Positions 7,705 to 15,063 of a stretch of DNA of 24,166 nucleotides are shown here, one piece after another (the first letter of the stretch is position 1; every line of letters begins with the position of its first letter). The DNA comes from a virus, in IMG/VR virus record IMGVR_UViG_3300025010_000230, positions 1 through 24,166 of that record. The stretch is one strand, 5' to 3'. A program made the translations under genes and the position numbers. The notes under the pieces are model-generated. The model saw only the letters and a list, made by a program, of their open reading frames with translations, was not told where the DNA came from and did no database searches.

Positions 7705-8130
7705 ATGATAAACAATCAACATAAAAACAAAATTAATCTAGGAACATTAAAAATAAATAATATTATTTCATATTCAGGGAAACTTATTTACAATGATTCA
7801 GGAGAATATATTCTCCTCTCCCCTACTCAAACAATAAACATTACAACAATTTTAAAGAAAACGTATTGTTGGCATCATAATGATATAAATATTAGAGTAT
7901 TAAAAGGTTGTAAAATATTCTATCAGGAAGAAGGACATTTGCTTAAAAAGTTAGATTCTAAATATGGTATTAGTAGTTATCATATTAATGGATTAGATTT
8001 AGAAAATGTATTATTTAATTTGGTAGATGATTATATTGATATTGAAATTGGTAGTATTGCAATGGATGAGAATGTGGGGTTAGGAGCAGAGTTAAGGCAA
8101 GGAGATATGATTATTGATGGGACAAAATAA
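7705..8130 (+). CDS. Hypothetical protein, 141 aa
   Basis: Not recognised. A mixed strand-rich protein without metal-binding clusters. Near residue 33 a block of codons (CTC CTC TCC CCT) breaks the A/T-ending codon habit of the region and follows a perfect 18-nt palindrome at 7800-7817. Its 3' end overlaps the next gene by 17 nt in another frame. ATG 7705 follows GAAGGAAA. Confidence 0.6.
   Translation: MINNQHKNKINLGTLKINNIISYSGKLIYNDSGEYILLSPTQTINITTILKKTYCWHHNDINIRVLKGCKIFYQEEGHLLKKLDSKYGISSYHINGLDLENVLFNLVDDYIDIEIGSIAMDENVGLGAELRQGDMIIDGTK
7800..7817. repeat. 18-nt perfect palindrome inside a gene
   Basis: AGGAGAATATATTCTCCT reads the same on both strands. Each half holds an SD-like AGGAG or its complement. 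It lies inside the coding region at 7705 and may be a protein site or RNA structure. Confidence 0.45.
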
Positions 8131-8344
8131 AAATAATTTAGTTAATTTATATAATATTAATATAAATGTTGTAACAGGATATTGTTCAGAGTGTTTGAAG
8201 GATTTTGATAATATTGATAAAAGTGATAAAAAATACATAGTTAAAGATATTAATGGGAATGAGTTTTGTTGTCGTGAATGCATGAATGATTACTTGAGAT
8301 GTGGTATGAAAGAGATAGAGAGTATTGTTTGGGATAGATGGTAG
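8114..8344 (+). CDS. Small Cys-rich zinc-binding protein
   Basis: About 75 residues with CSECLKDF, then CCRECMNDYLRC, a treble-clef or zinc-finger-like arrangement of two CxxC pairs. The final part is basic. Translation likely starts at TTG 8114 or ATG 8117 after AAGGAGA (8099-8105), so the gene overlaps the end of its upstream neighbour and is probably translationally coupled. Function unknown. Confidence 0.6.
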   Translation: MMGQNKNNLVNLYNININVVTGYCSECLKDFDNIDKSDKKYIVKDINGNEFCCRECMNDYLRCGMKEIESIVWDRW

Positions 8345-8410
8345 ATTGGAAATTGAATATATACATAAAAATAATATGATAATTATAATATAAAAAGGAG
8401 AAATGATATT

Positions 8411-8689
8411 ATGAGTGTAGATTATTTAGTATGTGACCATTGTGGAGAAACTTTTTGTGATTGTGGTACTTATTATATTTGCAGTTGTGGTAGACAATTT
8501 GATGAATGTGGTGATGATTTTTTAGAAAAGTATGGAAAAGATTATGAAGGTGGTTATAGTTTAGCAGGTTGTGATTATTGTCTTGGAGATTTAGTAGATG
8601 ATGAAACATTAATTGAATATTTACTTGATAAAGTTAAAATGACAAGAGAAGAAATTGTTAAAGAAATTAACTATTTGTGTAGAGTTTGA
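8411..8689 (+). CDS. Cys-rich zinc-finger-like protein
   Basis: 92 residues. The first half is packed with Cys pairs (CDHCGETFCDCG, CSCGRQFDECG, CDYCLGD), most likely two zinc sites; the second half is helical (KMTREEIVKEINYLC). ATG 8411 follows AAAAGGAGA. One of several small Cys-rich acidic proteins in the window. Function unknown. Confidence 0.65.
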   Translation: MSVDYLVCDHCGETFCDCGTYYICSCGRQFDECGDDFLEKYGKDYEGGYSLAGCDYCLGDLVDDETLIEYLLDKVKMTREEIVKEINYLCRV

Positions 8690-8727
8690 TAAATTTAAAA
8701 TAAATATAATAAAAAGGAGAAATAATT

Positions 8728-9288
8728 ATGTCATACAATGAAACAAAACTAGTAATTAGATTAGAAATTAAACAATTGAAAGACAAATTAGATCATGAAG
8801 CATATTTATATTTTAGAGAAATATTTAAAAGAGAACCAGATGATATAGATTATATAAATTTTTTAGATAATTGCGATGAAAATAATATTGTTAATTATTT
8901 CTATTATGATAGTAGTGAATTTGAAATTGTTCAAGACCATGATAATAATAGATGGGGTATAGATTACAATTTACATTGTGGTGAGGAATATGAGACAGCA
9001 ATTATAAATATGGAATTAATTGATAAATTAGTTGATAATATTTGTAATTTATTTGGTGTTAAGAGATATGAATGTAAATTAGTTAGTTATACTTGGTATA
9101 ATGGTGCGGATGAACCTATTTTATTTAGTGATGATAGTGAGGATGAAGAGGATAAATTTGAAGATGATGAAGAATTAGATAGTTTCTGTAGATATGATGG
9201 AGATGTAAGTGAATTAGATTGTTCTGATAGAAAATGTGAAAAGTGTGAGTGGTATAAGGGTAGTGAAGGTGAATTAAATGATTGTTAA
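8728..9288 (+). CDS. Acidic hypothetical protein with Cys-rich tail
   Basis: 186 residues, not recognised. The N-terminal two thirds are helical and acidic. An Asp/Glu stretch near 140-165 precedes a C-terminal Cys cluster (CSDRKCEKCEWY) that could bind zinc. ATG 8728 after AAAAGGAGA. Followed by a strong hairpin at 9319-9351, so it probably ends the operon. Confidence 0.6.
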   Translation: MSYNETKLVIRLEIKQLKDKLDHEAYLYFREIFKREPDDIDYINFLDNCDENNIVNYFYYDSSEFEIVQDHDNNRWGIDYNLHCGEEYETAIINMELIDKLVDNICNLFGVKRYECKLVSYTWYNGADEPILFSDDSEDEEDKFEDDEELDSFCRYDGDVSELDCSDRKCEKCEWYKGSEGELNDC

Positions 9289-9318
9289 ATAATTAATTAG
9301 ACGATTGGTAAGATTGTG

Positions 9319-9351
9319 ATTAGTATAAGAGTGAATATCTCTTATACTAAT
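9319..9351 (+). terminator. 13-bp hairpin, possible terminator
   Basis: A perfect 13-bp stem (9319-9331 with 9339-9351) with a 7-nt loop is followed by AT-rich DNA with only a short T run. It is weak as a terminator but separates the acidic gene from the endonuclease. Confidence 0.5.
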
Positions 9352-9399
9352 ATAAATTTTTATAAAATGATAATATAAATATAAAGGAGGATAAATTAT

Positions 9400-9492
9400 T
9401 TGGTAAAAGATATATTATTTAAAAAAGTTTTTTGGATAAATTGCCTAAATATAAACATAAAGATAATTGTATTGATTGGGGAAATACTATAG
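9400..9492 (+). other. SD-linked 5' reading frame, candidate -1 frameshift into the endonuclease
   Basis: A strong ribosome binding site (AAAGGAGG, 9383-9390) is followed 9 nt later by TTG 9400. That frame reads MVKDILFKKVFW and on to TAG 9490-9492. It crosses AAAAAAG-TTTTTTGG (9421-9435). A -1 slip on the T run enters exactly the frame of the endonuclease at 9432, giving MVKDILFKKVF-LDKLPKYK. The TTG at 9432 has no ribosome binding site of its own. Possibilities: programmed frameshift, slippery transcription, a one-base assembly error, or decay. Confidence 0.55.
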
Positions 9493-10844
9493 GTTGTAAA
9501 GTTGAATTTATTTATGGAGAAATAAATGATGAAGTTACAATTATTCAATATAATAAATATACTAGAAAATTAAAAATTAAATATAATAATGATGAATTTT
9601 TAATAAATACTGGTAATTTTATATACTGTAAAATTGGAGAATTATTAGGAATACATACTATAAAATATAAATTTAATATAGGAGATATAGTAGAAGGTAT
9701 TAAGATTATAAATCAAATATCAATTACTAAGAATAAAAGCAAACAAAAAGGATATGATTATCAATGTTTGGTATGTGGTAATATAGATAGTATTAATGAG
9801 TATAATTTAAAAAGAGGAACTGGATGTAGTGTTTGTTCTGGTAAAAAAGTATTAAGAGGTTATAATGATTTATGGACTACTCATCCACATATAGCAGAAA
9901 TGTTAAAAAATAAAGAAAAAGGATTTTTTTTAAATAGTGGTAGTAATAAAACTGAAATATTTATTTGTCCTAATTGTAGTTACGAAAAAAGTATACATAT
10001 ATATAGTATAGTTAAACAAGGTTTTGGTTGCAACGTATGTTCTGATGGTATTAGTTATCCTGAAAAATTTATTATATCTTTACTTAAACAATTAAATATA
10101 AACTCTATATTACAATTAAGTAAGAATAATTTTGATTGGTGTAATGATTATAAATATGATTTTTATATAAATGATAAAAATTATATAATAGAAACTCATG
10201 GTGGACAACATTATGAAGAAAATACAGGTATATGGAATTCTTTATCTGATATACAAAATAATGATGAACAAAAGGAAATATTAGCAAAATTAAATGGAAT
10301 AAATAATTATACAGTATTAGATTGTAGAAAATCAGAAATGGAATGGATTATAAATAGTATCATGCAATCTGATTTACCAAATTTATTGAATTTTAAAAAA
10401 GAAGATATTAATTGGTTAAAATGCCATGAATATGCCTGTAGTAGTTTAGTTAAAGTAGCATGTGATTATTGGAATAATGGGATTAAAAGTACAAAAGAGA
10501 TAGCAGAATTAATAGGATTACATTATTCTTCAATAATAAAGTATTTAAAGCAAGGAAATACTCTTGGATGGTGTAATTATAATGCAAAACAAATAATGAA
10601 AATGAATGGTTATAATAGTAGTCAAAAACGAAAAATAAAAGTTATATGTTTAAATACTATGGAAATATTTAATTCATTAATAGATGCAGAAAAATATTAC
10701 AATATAAAAAATATATGGAATTGTATTAATGGCAATAAACAATCAGCAGGTAAACATCCAGAAACAGGTGAGAAATTAGTATGGATGTATTATGATGAAT
10801 ACATAGAACAACAACAAAATAATTATTATGAGGTGATAGTTTGA
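9432..10844 (+). CDS. EDxHD/Vsr-like homing endonuclease with two zinc ribbons and NUMOD-like tail
   Basis: A 470-residue modular DNA endonuclease, probably selfish. Order: N-terminal domain 1-95; zinc ribbon 1 (C112, C115, C132, C135); zinc ribbon 2 (C179, C182, C200, C203); nuclease domain 207-320 with SYPEKF, KYDFY (D243) and IIETHGGQHYEE (E254, H256, H260), typical of the Vsr-like EDxHD group that includes phage homing enzymes; a helix-turn-helix near 350-375; and a NUMOD1-like DNA-binding segment near 402-455 (VICLNTMEIFNSLIDAEKYY). Known relatives are common in Firmicutes phages as hypothetical or zinc-ribbon proteins. No ribosome binding site precedes TTG 9432; see the upstream frame at 9400. 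It overlaps the RNA polymerase start by 4 nt. Confidence 0.8.
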   Translation: MDKLPKYKHKDNCIDWGNTIGCKVEFIYGEINDEVTIIQYNKYTRKLKIKYNNDEFLINTGNFIYCKIGELLGIHTIKYKFNIGDIVEGIKIINQISITKNKSKQKGYDYQCLVCGNIDSINEYNLKRGTGCSVCSGKKVLRGYNDLWTTHPHIAEMLKNKEKGFFLNSGSNKTEIFICPNCSYEKSIHIYSIVKQGFGCNVCSDGISYPEKFIISLLKQLNINSILQLSKNNFDWCNDYKYDFYINDKNYIIETHGGQHYEENTGIWNSLSDIQNNDEQKEILAKLNGINNYTVLDCRKSEMEWIINSIMQSDLPNLLNFKKEDINWLKCHEYACSSLVKVACDYWNNGIKSTKEIAELIGLHYSSIIKYLKQGNTLGWCNYNAKQIMKMNGYNSSQKRKIKVICLNTMEIFNSLIDAEKYYNIKNIWNCINGNKQSAGKHPETGEKLVWMYYDEYIEQQQNNYYEVIV

Positions 10845-13543
10845 AAATTGATAATACATATATAATGAATTTAGAAGGAGCATACATATATAAAGATATT
10901 CAAGAAGGTAAAAAAACTACCTCTAAAAAAAGAGATAGAAACAAATTATTTTCTGCCACTTCTCCTTATAGTTTAGAAACAATAAGAATCAATAAAATGT
11001 TTCCAAATAGATTTTATATTTTAAATGATAAACAGTATACTAAAAAAATAATAAATGTAACTTTTGATAAAAATTATACTGTTTGGGACGAAGAACAAAA
11101 TTGGATAGACAAAAATGGTGAAGAACATAAAGGTAAAAGAATACTTATAGCAAATAAAAATAAAATTAGAAGTTATTTATACAATAATGGCTTTGAAATG
11201 GATGGTATTAAATATATTTTTTATAAAAGAGGTTCTGGAAAAGCAAAAAATGGTTTTGCATTATTTATACAAGAAAACATGAAAAATAAATTATTAAATA
11301 AAAGTAGATTAGGAATAAAATTTAAAGATAATGAATTATTAGATTTAACTTCTTTACTTGCTTATGAAAGTTTAATATCAAGTCATATAGATTTTATAAT
11401 AGAATTAAATCCTAAAACAGAAATTTTATTGATTGATGATATTTATGGTAAAGAATTTAAAGTTATAGCAAGTGTAACAAGAGAAGTTAATGGCAAGATA
11501 AATACAGATAATGAAGAATTGATATTAAGAAATTGTTTAACGGATGGGCAAGGATTACTTGATGAATCTATTTTTGAAAAATATAATAAAAGTGATAATG
11601 GATTTATGCTCCTAAGAAATGATATGTTTAAATGCTGTGCTTTTAATACAAAACTTCAATCATGGTTTAATAAAAATAAAATAACAAAACTTACTGATAT
11701 GTTTGGCAATACCTATGATGCTGACAAAATAAAATTAATAACTACTCCTAATTCATTAAAATTCTTAAAATTCGCTTATAAAATAAAAACAGGTAAATTA
11801 AAAGATTGTTATAAACATTGGATAAATAATGTTGATTCTACTTTTGGTGTAGTAAAATGCGATAAAGATACAAATTTTGGAACATATAATAGGACAACTT
11901 ATCAATTATTAAATAGTATTCCAAATTTAACTTATGAAGATTTAATAGAATTAACTAAATCAGAAAGAGAATATGTTAATTCATTAAAAAATGATAATGT
12001 TGTTTTCCGTAATTATTTATTAAGAGATTACAAATTAAATTATCTTTTTAATGAAAGTATTGATGAAGGAGATATTTCTTCATATGATACTATTGATTTA
12101 ATAAATGGTTTATTATTGATTAATCCAGACATAATGAAAACAAAAAAATTTAAAGATATTAAAAGTGAATTAATTTCTAATTATATAAATAATTTAAGGA
12201 TGGGTAAAATAAGATTAGAAAATACAAAATATGTTACATTATTTGCCAATCCTTATGAAATGTTATTAGCTTCAATAGGTAATTATAATAATACTTCTAT
12301 TATGCAAGAAAGAGAAATATATTGTCCTTATTATAAGGATGGTCAAGAATTTTGTGCTTCAAGAAATCCTCATGTGAATGCTGGAAATGTAATGTATACT
12401 GTAAATAAAAAACACGAAGAGTATAATTGGTTTAATTTAACTGATAATATTTGTGCAATTAATTTTTTTGATAATGATGCACCAGATAGGTTACAGGGCT
12501 GTGATGTAGATAGTGACACTATTTTACTATTATGCCATAATTTGTTAATTGATAAAGCAAAATATTGTGAGGATAATTTTAAAACTCCTATAAATATGGT
12601 TAAAGGTGTAGCAAAACCAAGAAAATATAATATGAATGAAATAAATAAATTAGATATTGTATTGAGCAATAATTATATAGGTAAGATAATAAATTTATCA
12701 CAAGTAATAAATTCTTATATGAATGATGCTATATTTAATAATAAATCCCAAGATATAATAGATGAATTATATAATTTAAGTAGTAGACTATCTTCTTTAT
12801 CTCAAATAGAAATAGATAAAAGTAAAAAATTATTTGATAATGTTAATATGCATAATGAACTTAAAATAATTAAAAATAATGCAAATATTATATATGTTGA
12901 GGGTGAGGACAGATTTGGTAAACAAGTTAATAAAATGACAGTCCCAAAATTTTTTTCTATGATATTCAAATCTGGTGAATATAGAATGTTTGAAAAATTT
13001 AATACTCCTATGGATATTTTACAAGATGTTTTAGTTTTTGATGGTGGCAATAGATGTAAAAATATAGATTTTAAAGATTTGCTTATTACTCCTTGTGAAT
13101 TAGATAATGTAAATTATAAACAAATAAATATTATATATAAAATTATTAGTCAATGTGGTAAAAAAATTAATGGATTAAAAATTGATACTTGTAAATTAAA
13201 TGACAATGCAAAAAGTTATATAAGAAGAAAAGAAAAAGAAAAAGCAGTTAAAGAATTAATGAATTATAAAATAAAAACTTCTACTATTTTACATATTCTT
13301 AGAAAATGTTTTAAAATAATTAATGATGATATAGGATTTTCTAAATATTCCGTTATATGTTTAAATTTATTATTTTCATCTAATAAATTAGAAGTATTAA
13401 AATGTTTTAGAAATAAAGATATTTCAAATGAAGATATACTAGTAGAAGTATTTGAGGATGATAATTGGGATTATAATATATTCGGAAAATTTTATATGAA
13501 AACACAATATAAATTATTAAAAGGTCTAAATTTTTTAGATTAA
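10841..13543 (+). CDS. YonO/RdRP-like two-barrel single-chain RNA polymerase
   Basis: A 900-residue predicted RNA polymerase carrying both catalytic double-psi beta-barrels on one chain, as in SPbeta YonO and eukaryotic-type RdRPs (QDE-1). First barrel: LTDGQGLLDESIF near 233-245, then an MFKCCAF segment with a Lys at 264, matching the DGxG...KG pattern of that superfamily. Second barrel: SRNPHVNAGNV near 507-517 (compare RNPCLHPGDV of RdRPs), then LQGCDVDSDTILL, where D555, D557 and D559 would bind catalytic Mg2+; the usual DxDGD Gly is Ser. After it comes a helical region (NLSQVINSYMND, EIDKSKKLF) that I recall from a clostridial family with DYDSD. Known YonO transcribes DNA and drives late SPbeta genes; the same job is inferred. 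Start TTG 10841 after GAGGTGA, coupled to the endonuclease stop. Confidence 0.72.
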   Translation: MKIDNTYIMNLEGAYIYKDIQEGKKTTSKKRDRNKLFSATSPYSLETIRINKMFPNRFYILNDKQYTKKIINVTFDKNYTVWDEEQNWIDKNGEEHKGKRILIANKNKIRSYLYNNGFEMDGIKYIFYKRGSGKAKNGFALFIQENMKNKLLNKSRLGIKFKDNELLDLTSLLAYESLISSHIDFIIELNPKTEILLIDDIYGKEFKVIASVTREVNGKINTDNEELILRNCLTDGQGLLDESIFEKYNKSDNGFMLLRNDMFKCCAFNTKLQSWFNKNKITKLTDMFGNTYDADKIKLITTPNSLKFLKFAYKIKTGKLKDCYKHWINNVDSTFGVVKCDKDTNFGTYNRTTYQLLNSIPNLTYEDLIELTKSEREYVNSLKNDNVVFRNYLLRDYKLNYLFNESIDEGDISSYDTIDLINGLLLINPDIMKTKKFKDIKSELISNYINNLRMGKIRLENTKYVTLFANPYEMLLASIGNYNNTSIMQEREIYCPYYKDGQEFCASRNPHVNAGNVMYTVNKKHEEYNWFNLTDNICAINFFDNDAPDRLQGCDVDSDTILLLCHNLLIDKAKYCEDNFKTPINMVKGVAKPRKYNMNEINKLDIVLSNNYIGKIINLSQVINSYMNDAIFNNKSQDIIDELYNLSSRLSSLSQIEIDKSKKLFDNVNMHNELKIIKNNANIIYVEGEDRFGKQVNKMTVPKFFSMIFKSGEYRMFEKFNTPMDILQDVLVFDGGNRCKNIDFKDLLITPCELDNVNYKQINIIYKIISQCGKKINGLKIDTCKLNDNAKSYIRRKEKEKAVKELMNYKIKTSTILHILRKCFKIINDDIGFSKYSVICLNLLFSSNKLEVLKCFRNKDISNEDILVEVFEDDNWDYNIFGKFYMKTQYKLLKGLNFLD

Positions 13544-13830
13544 GTTTATATTTTGTGTATTAGAAAGTATTGATATTATTGAATTTGTAGTATGTTGATA
13601 ATACTTTATTAAAACGTACTATATGATATAGTATTATAATAATTTTAAAGGAGAGTCTATACCTTATTAATATTTTAATATTAAATATTAATAAAAGTTG
13701 GAACGATTCAATGCGGAAGAGAGTTTGGTTTACACCTTACTCTCTTTTTTAATTTTGACAAATAAATTTGCTCATAATGAGTGAATGCTAATTAAATATA
13801 AATTTTAATAAAAGGAGAATCTAATTTAAC
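13544..13830. other. Structured intergenic region with palindromes and leader-like ORF
   Basis: No normal gene. Contents: TGTTGATAATA at 13593-13603; an AGTAT/ATACT inverted repeat around it; a perfect 17-nt palindrome at 13617-13633; a TATAAT at 13635-13640 without a -35; a ribosome binding site AAAGGAGA (13647-13654); a 12-bp perfect stem 13664-13675/13683-13694; and a possible ATT-started 28-codon frame (13666-13752) whose 3' end is the terminator at 13717. This looks like an attenuator or leader before the gene at 13831. Confidence 0.5.
13717..13750 (+). terminator. Strong Rho-independent terminator
   Basis: AAGAGAGT (13717-13724) pairs with ACTCTCTT (13739-13746). A symmetric TT/TT inner loop and a further GGT/ACC pairing lie inside, and a run of six T follows. 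It ends the RNA polymerase transcript or attenuates the one that starts nearby. Confidence 0.8.
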
Positions 13831-14016
13831 TTGAAATCAATATCTCAACAAGAAAAAGAATGGTTAATTTCTAAAAATATTTTAAAAATGGAGGGTGGAA
13901 AATATCCTGATTTAACTACCATATGCGGTAAAAAAAAATCAAGAAGAAAAAAACCTATGGTTCCCGATTTTATGAAAGATATAATTGATAGAGAGATGTA
14001 TGGTATTAAGGAATAA
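13831..14016 (+). CDS. Small basic hypothetical protein
   Basis: 61 residues, not recognised. A helical N-terminus (MKSISQQEKEWLISKNIL) is followed by a basic patch GKKKSRRKK, suggesting nucleic-acid or protein binding. TTG 13831 is 12-13 nt after AAAGGAGA, a long spacing; TAA closes the frame just upstream, so no better start exists. It lies between the terminator and the HNH switch region. Confidence 0.55.
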   Translation: MKSISQQEKEWLISKNILKMEGGKYPDLTTICGKKKSRRKKPMVPDFMKDIIDREMYGIKE

Positions 14017-14079
14017 AATTAAATAAGGTAAATAAATAGTAATATTAGTGTAATAAAAATTTCCGTAAAGGATTGATAA

Positions 14080-14114
14080 ATATGATTAGTGAATCATATG
14101 GGTATGATTTTTAA
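14080..14114 (+). other. Hairpin with a 10-codon mini-ORF
   Basis: ATATGATT/AATCATAT (14080-14087 with 14092-14099) forms a perfect 8-bp stem. An ATG at 14082 with AAAGGA 9 nt upstream opens MISESYGYDF, ending at TAA 14112-14114. It could be a leader peptide for the downstream endonuclease transcript. Confidence 0.35.
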
Positions 14115-14149
14115 TATTTTATAGATTATATTAAATTATAAATATATTT

Positions 14150-14219
14150 GGAGGTATGGCATGTCGTGAGACACCCCTCTACCTCCTTATTTTTATGTAA
14201 ATATATAAAATAAGGAGGA
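14150..14219 (+). promoter_or_regulatory. Three-strand RNA switch over the HNH ribosome binding site
   Basis: Strand 1 GGAGGTA (14150-14156) pairs with TACCTCC (14180-14186). That segment also begins strand 2, CCTCCTTATTTT (14182-14193), which is a perfect 12-bp complement of AAAATAAGGAGG (14207-14218), the Shine-Dalgarno of the gene at 14225. The two helices exclude each other: 1:2 leaves the site open, 2:3 buries it. Phage homing endonucleases such as I-TevI are known to be held back by RBS hairpins; the switch here is inferred from sequence. Confidence 0.7.
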
Positions 14220-14224
14220 ATGGA

Positions 14225-15058
14225 ATGTTATTAACGAAAATAGTAGAAATTGAATTATGTAGTGCTAATATTGAGCATTATAAATATTTAAATTATTATA
14301 TACCTACTTATAAAATAGGTAGAAAAGAAAGAGTTAAAAGAGGTACAAAAATATTAGTTAAAGTGAACGATTTACCTGAAGGTAGTCACACAGAAGTAGA
14401 ATTATTATGTGATTATTGTAAACAAACTATTATAAAAAGAGCATATAAGGATTATTTATATTTAAAATCAAAACAAATAGAAAAAGATTGTTGTGAAAAA
14501 TGTAAAAATATAAAAGCACAAGAAGTTTTTATTGAAAAATATGGAACTGCAAATATTATGAAAATAGAAGGTGTAAAAGATAAAATAATTCAATATAATA
14601 TTATAAATTATGGTGTTAAATGGTGTATGCAGAGAGATGATGTTAAAAAGAAAATGTCTGAAACATATATTTTAAGACATAGAGATAAATTAAGTAAAAG
14701 TTTTTCAGGAGAAAATAATCCTAATTGGAAAGGTGGAATTACACCCGAAAATGAAAGAATTAGACATTCTATAGAGATGTCTGATTGGAGAAAACAAGTT
14801 TTTGAACGTGATAATTATGCTTGTCAATGTTGTGGTGATAATAAAGGTGGAAATTTAAGAGCACATCATATATTAAATTTTTTTGAGTATCCTGAATTAC
14901 GTTTTGACATAAATAATGGAATTACTTTATGTAGTAATTGCCATGATTTTCATAAATATGGTTCTTTTCATCATGTTTATGGTACATATAATAACAATTT
15001 AGAACAATTAAATGAATACATATTTAATATAAATAATAAATCAATAATGAAGGATTGA
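14225..15058 (+). CDS. HNH homing endonuclease with NUMOD3 motif
   Basis: A 277-residue free-standing HNH endonuclease. N-terminal domain with C62xxC65 and C89C90/C93 zinc ligands; YG-type repeats near 105-145 (EKYGTANIMK, NYGVKWCMQRDDVKKKM); NUMOD3-like DNA-binding motif SGENNPNWKGG near 161-171; C-terminal HNH domain with C200/C203, HH at 214-215, and C236xxC239H. All zinc and catalytic residues seem present. Residues 1-145 resemble the N-terminal half of the endonuclease at 20041, which carries a different nuclease. Start ATG 14225 follows AAGGAGGA, itself held in a 12-bp stem. It sits directly before the beta-CASP gene and likely spreads by cutting a site in related phages. Confidence 0.88.
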   Translation: MLLTKIVEIELCSANIEHYKYLNYYIPTYKIGRKERVKRGTKILVKVNDLPEGSHTEVELLCDYCKQTIIKRAYKDYLYLKSKQIEKDCCEKCKNIKAQEVFIEKYGTANIMKIEGVKDKIIQYNIINYGVKWCMQRDDVKKKMSETYILRHRDKLSKSFSGENNPNWKGGITPENERIRHSIEMSDWRKQVFERDNYACQCCGDNKGGNLRAHHILNFFEYPELRFDINNGITLCSNCHDFHKYGSFHHVYGTYNNNLEQLNEYIFNINNKSIMKD

Positions 15059-15063
15059 TTTTA

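Noticed and set aside
8409-8609. Minus-strand His/Asn-rich frame
   Set aside because: It is the antisense of a Cys/Asp-rich + strand gene; the His runs are the complement of GAT/ATG-rich codons. The same holds for 18974-19198.
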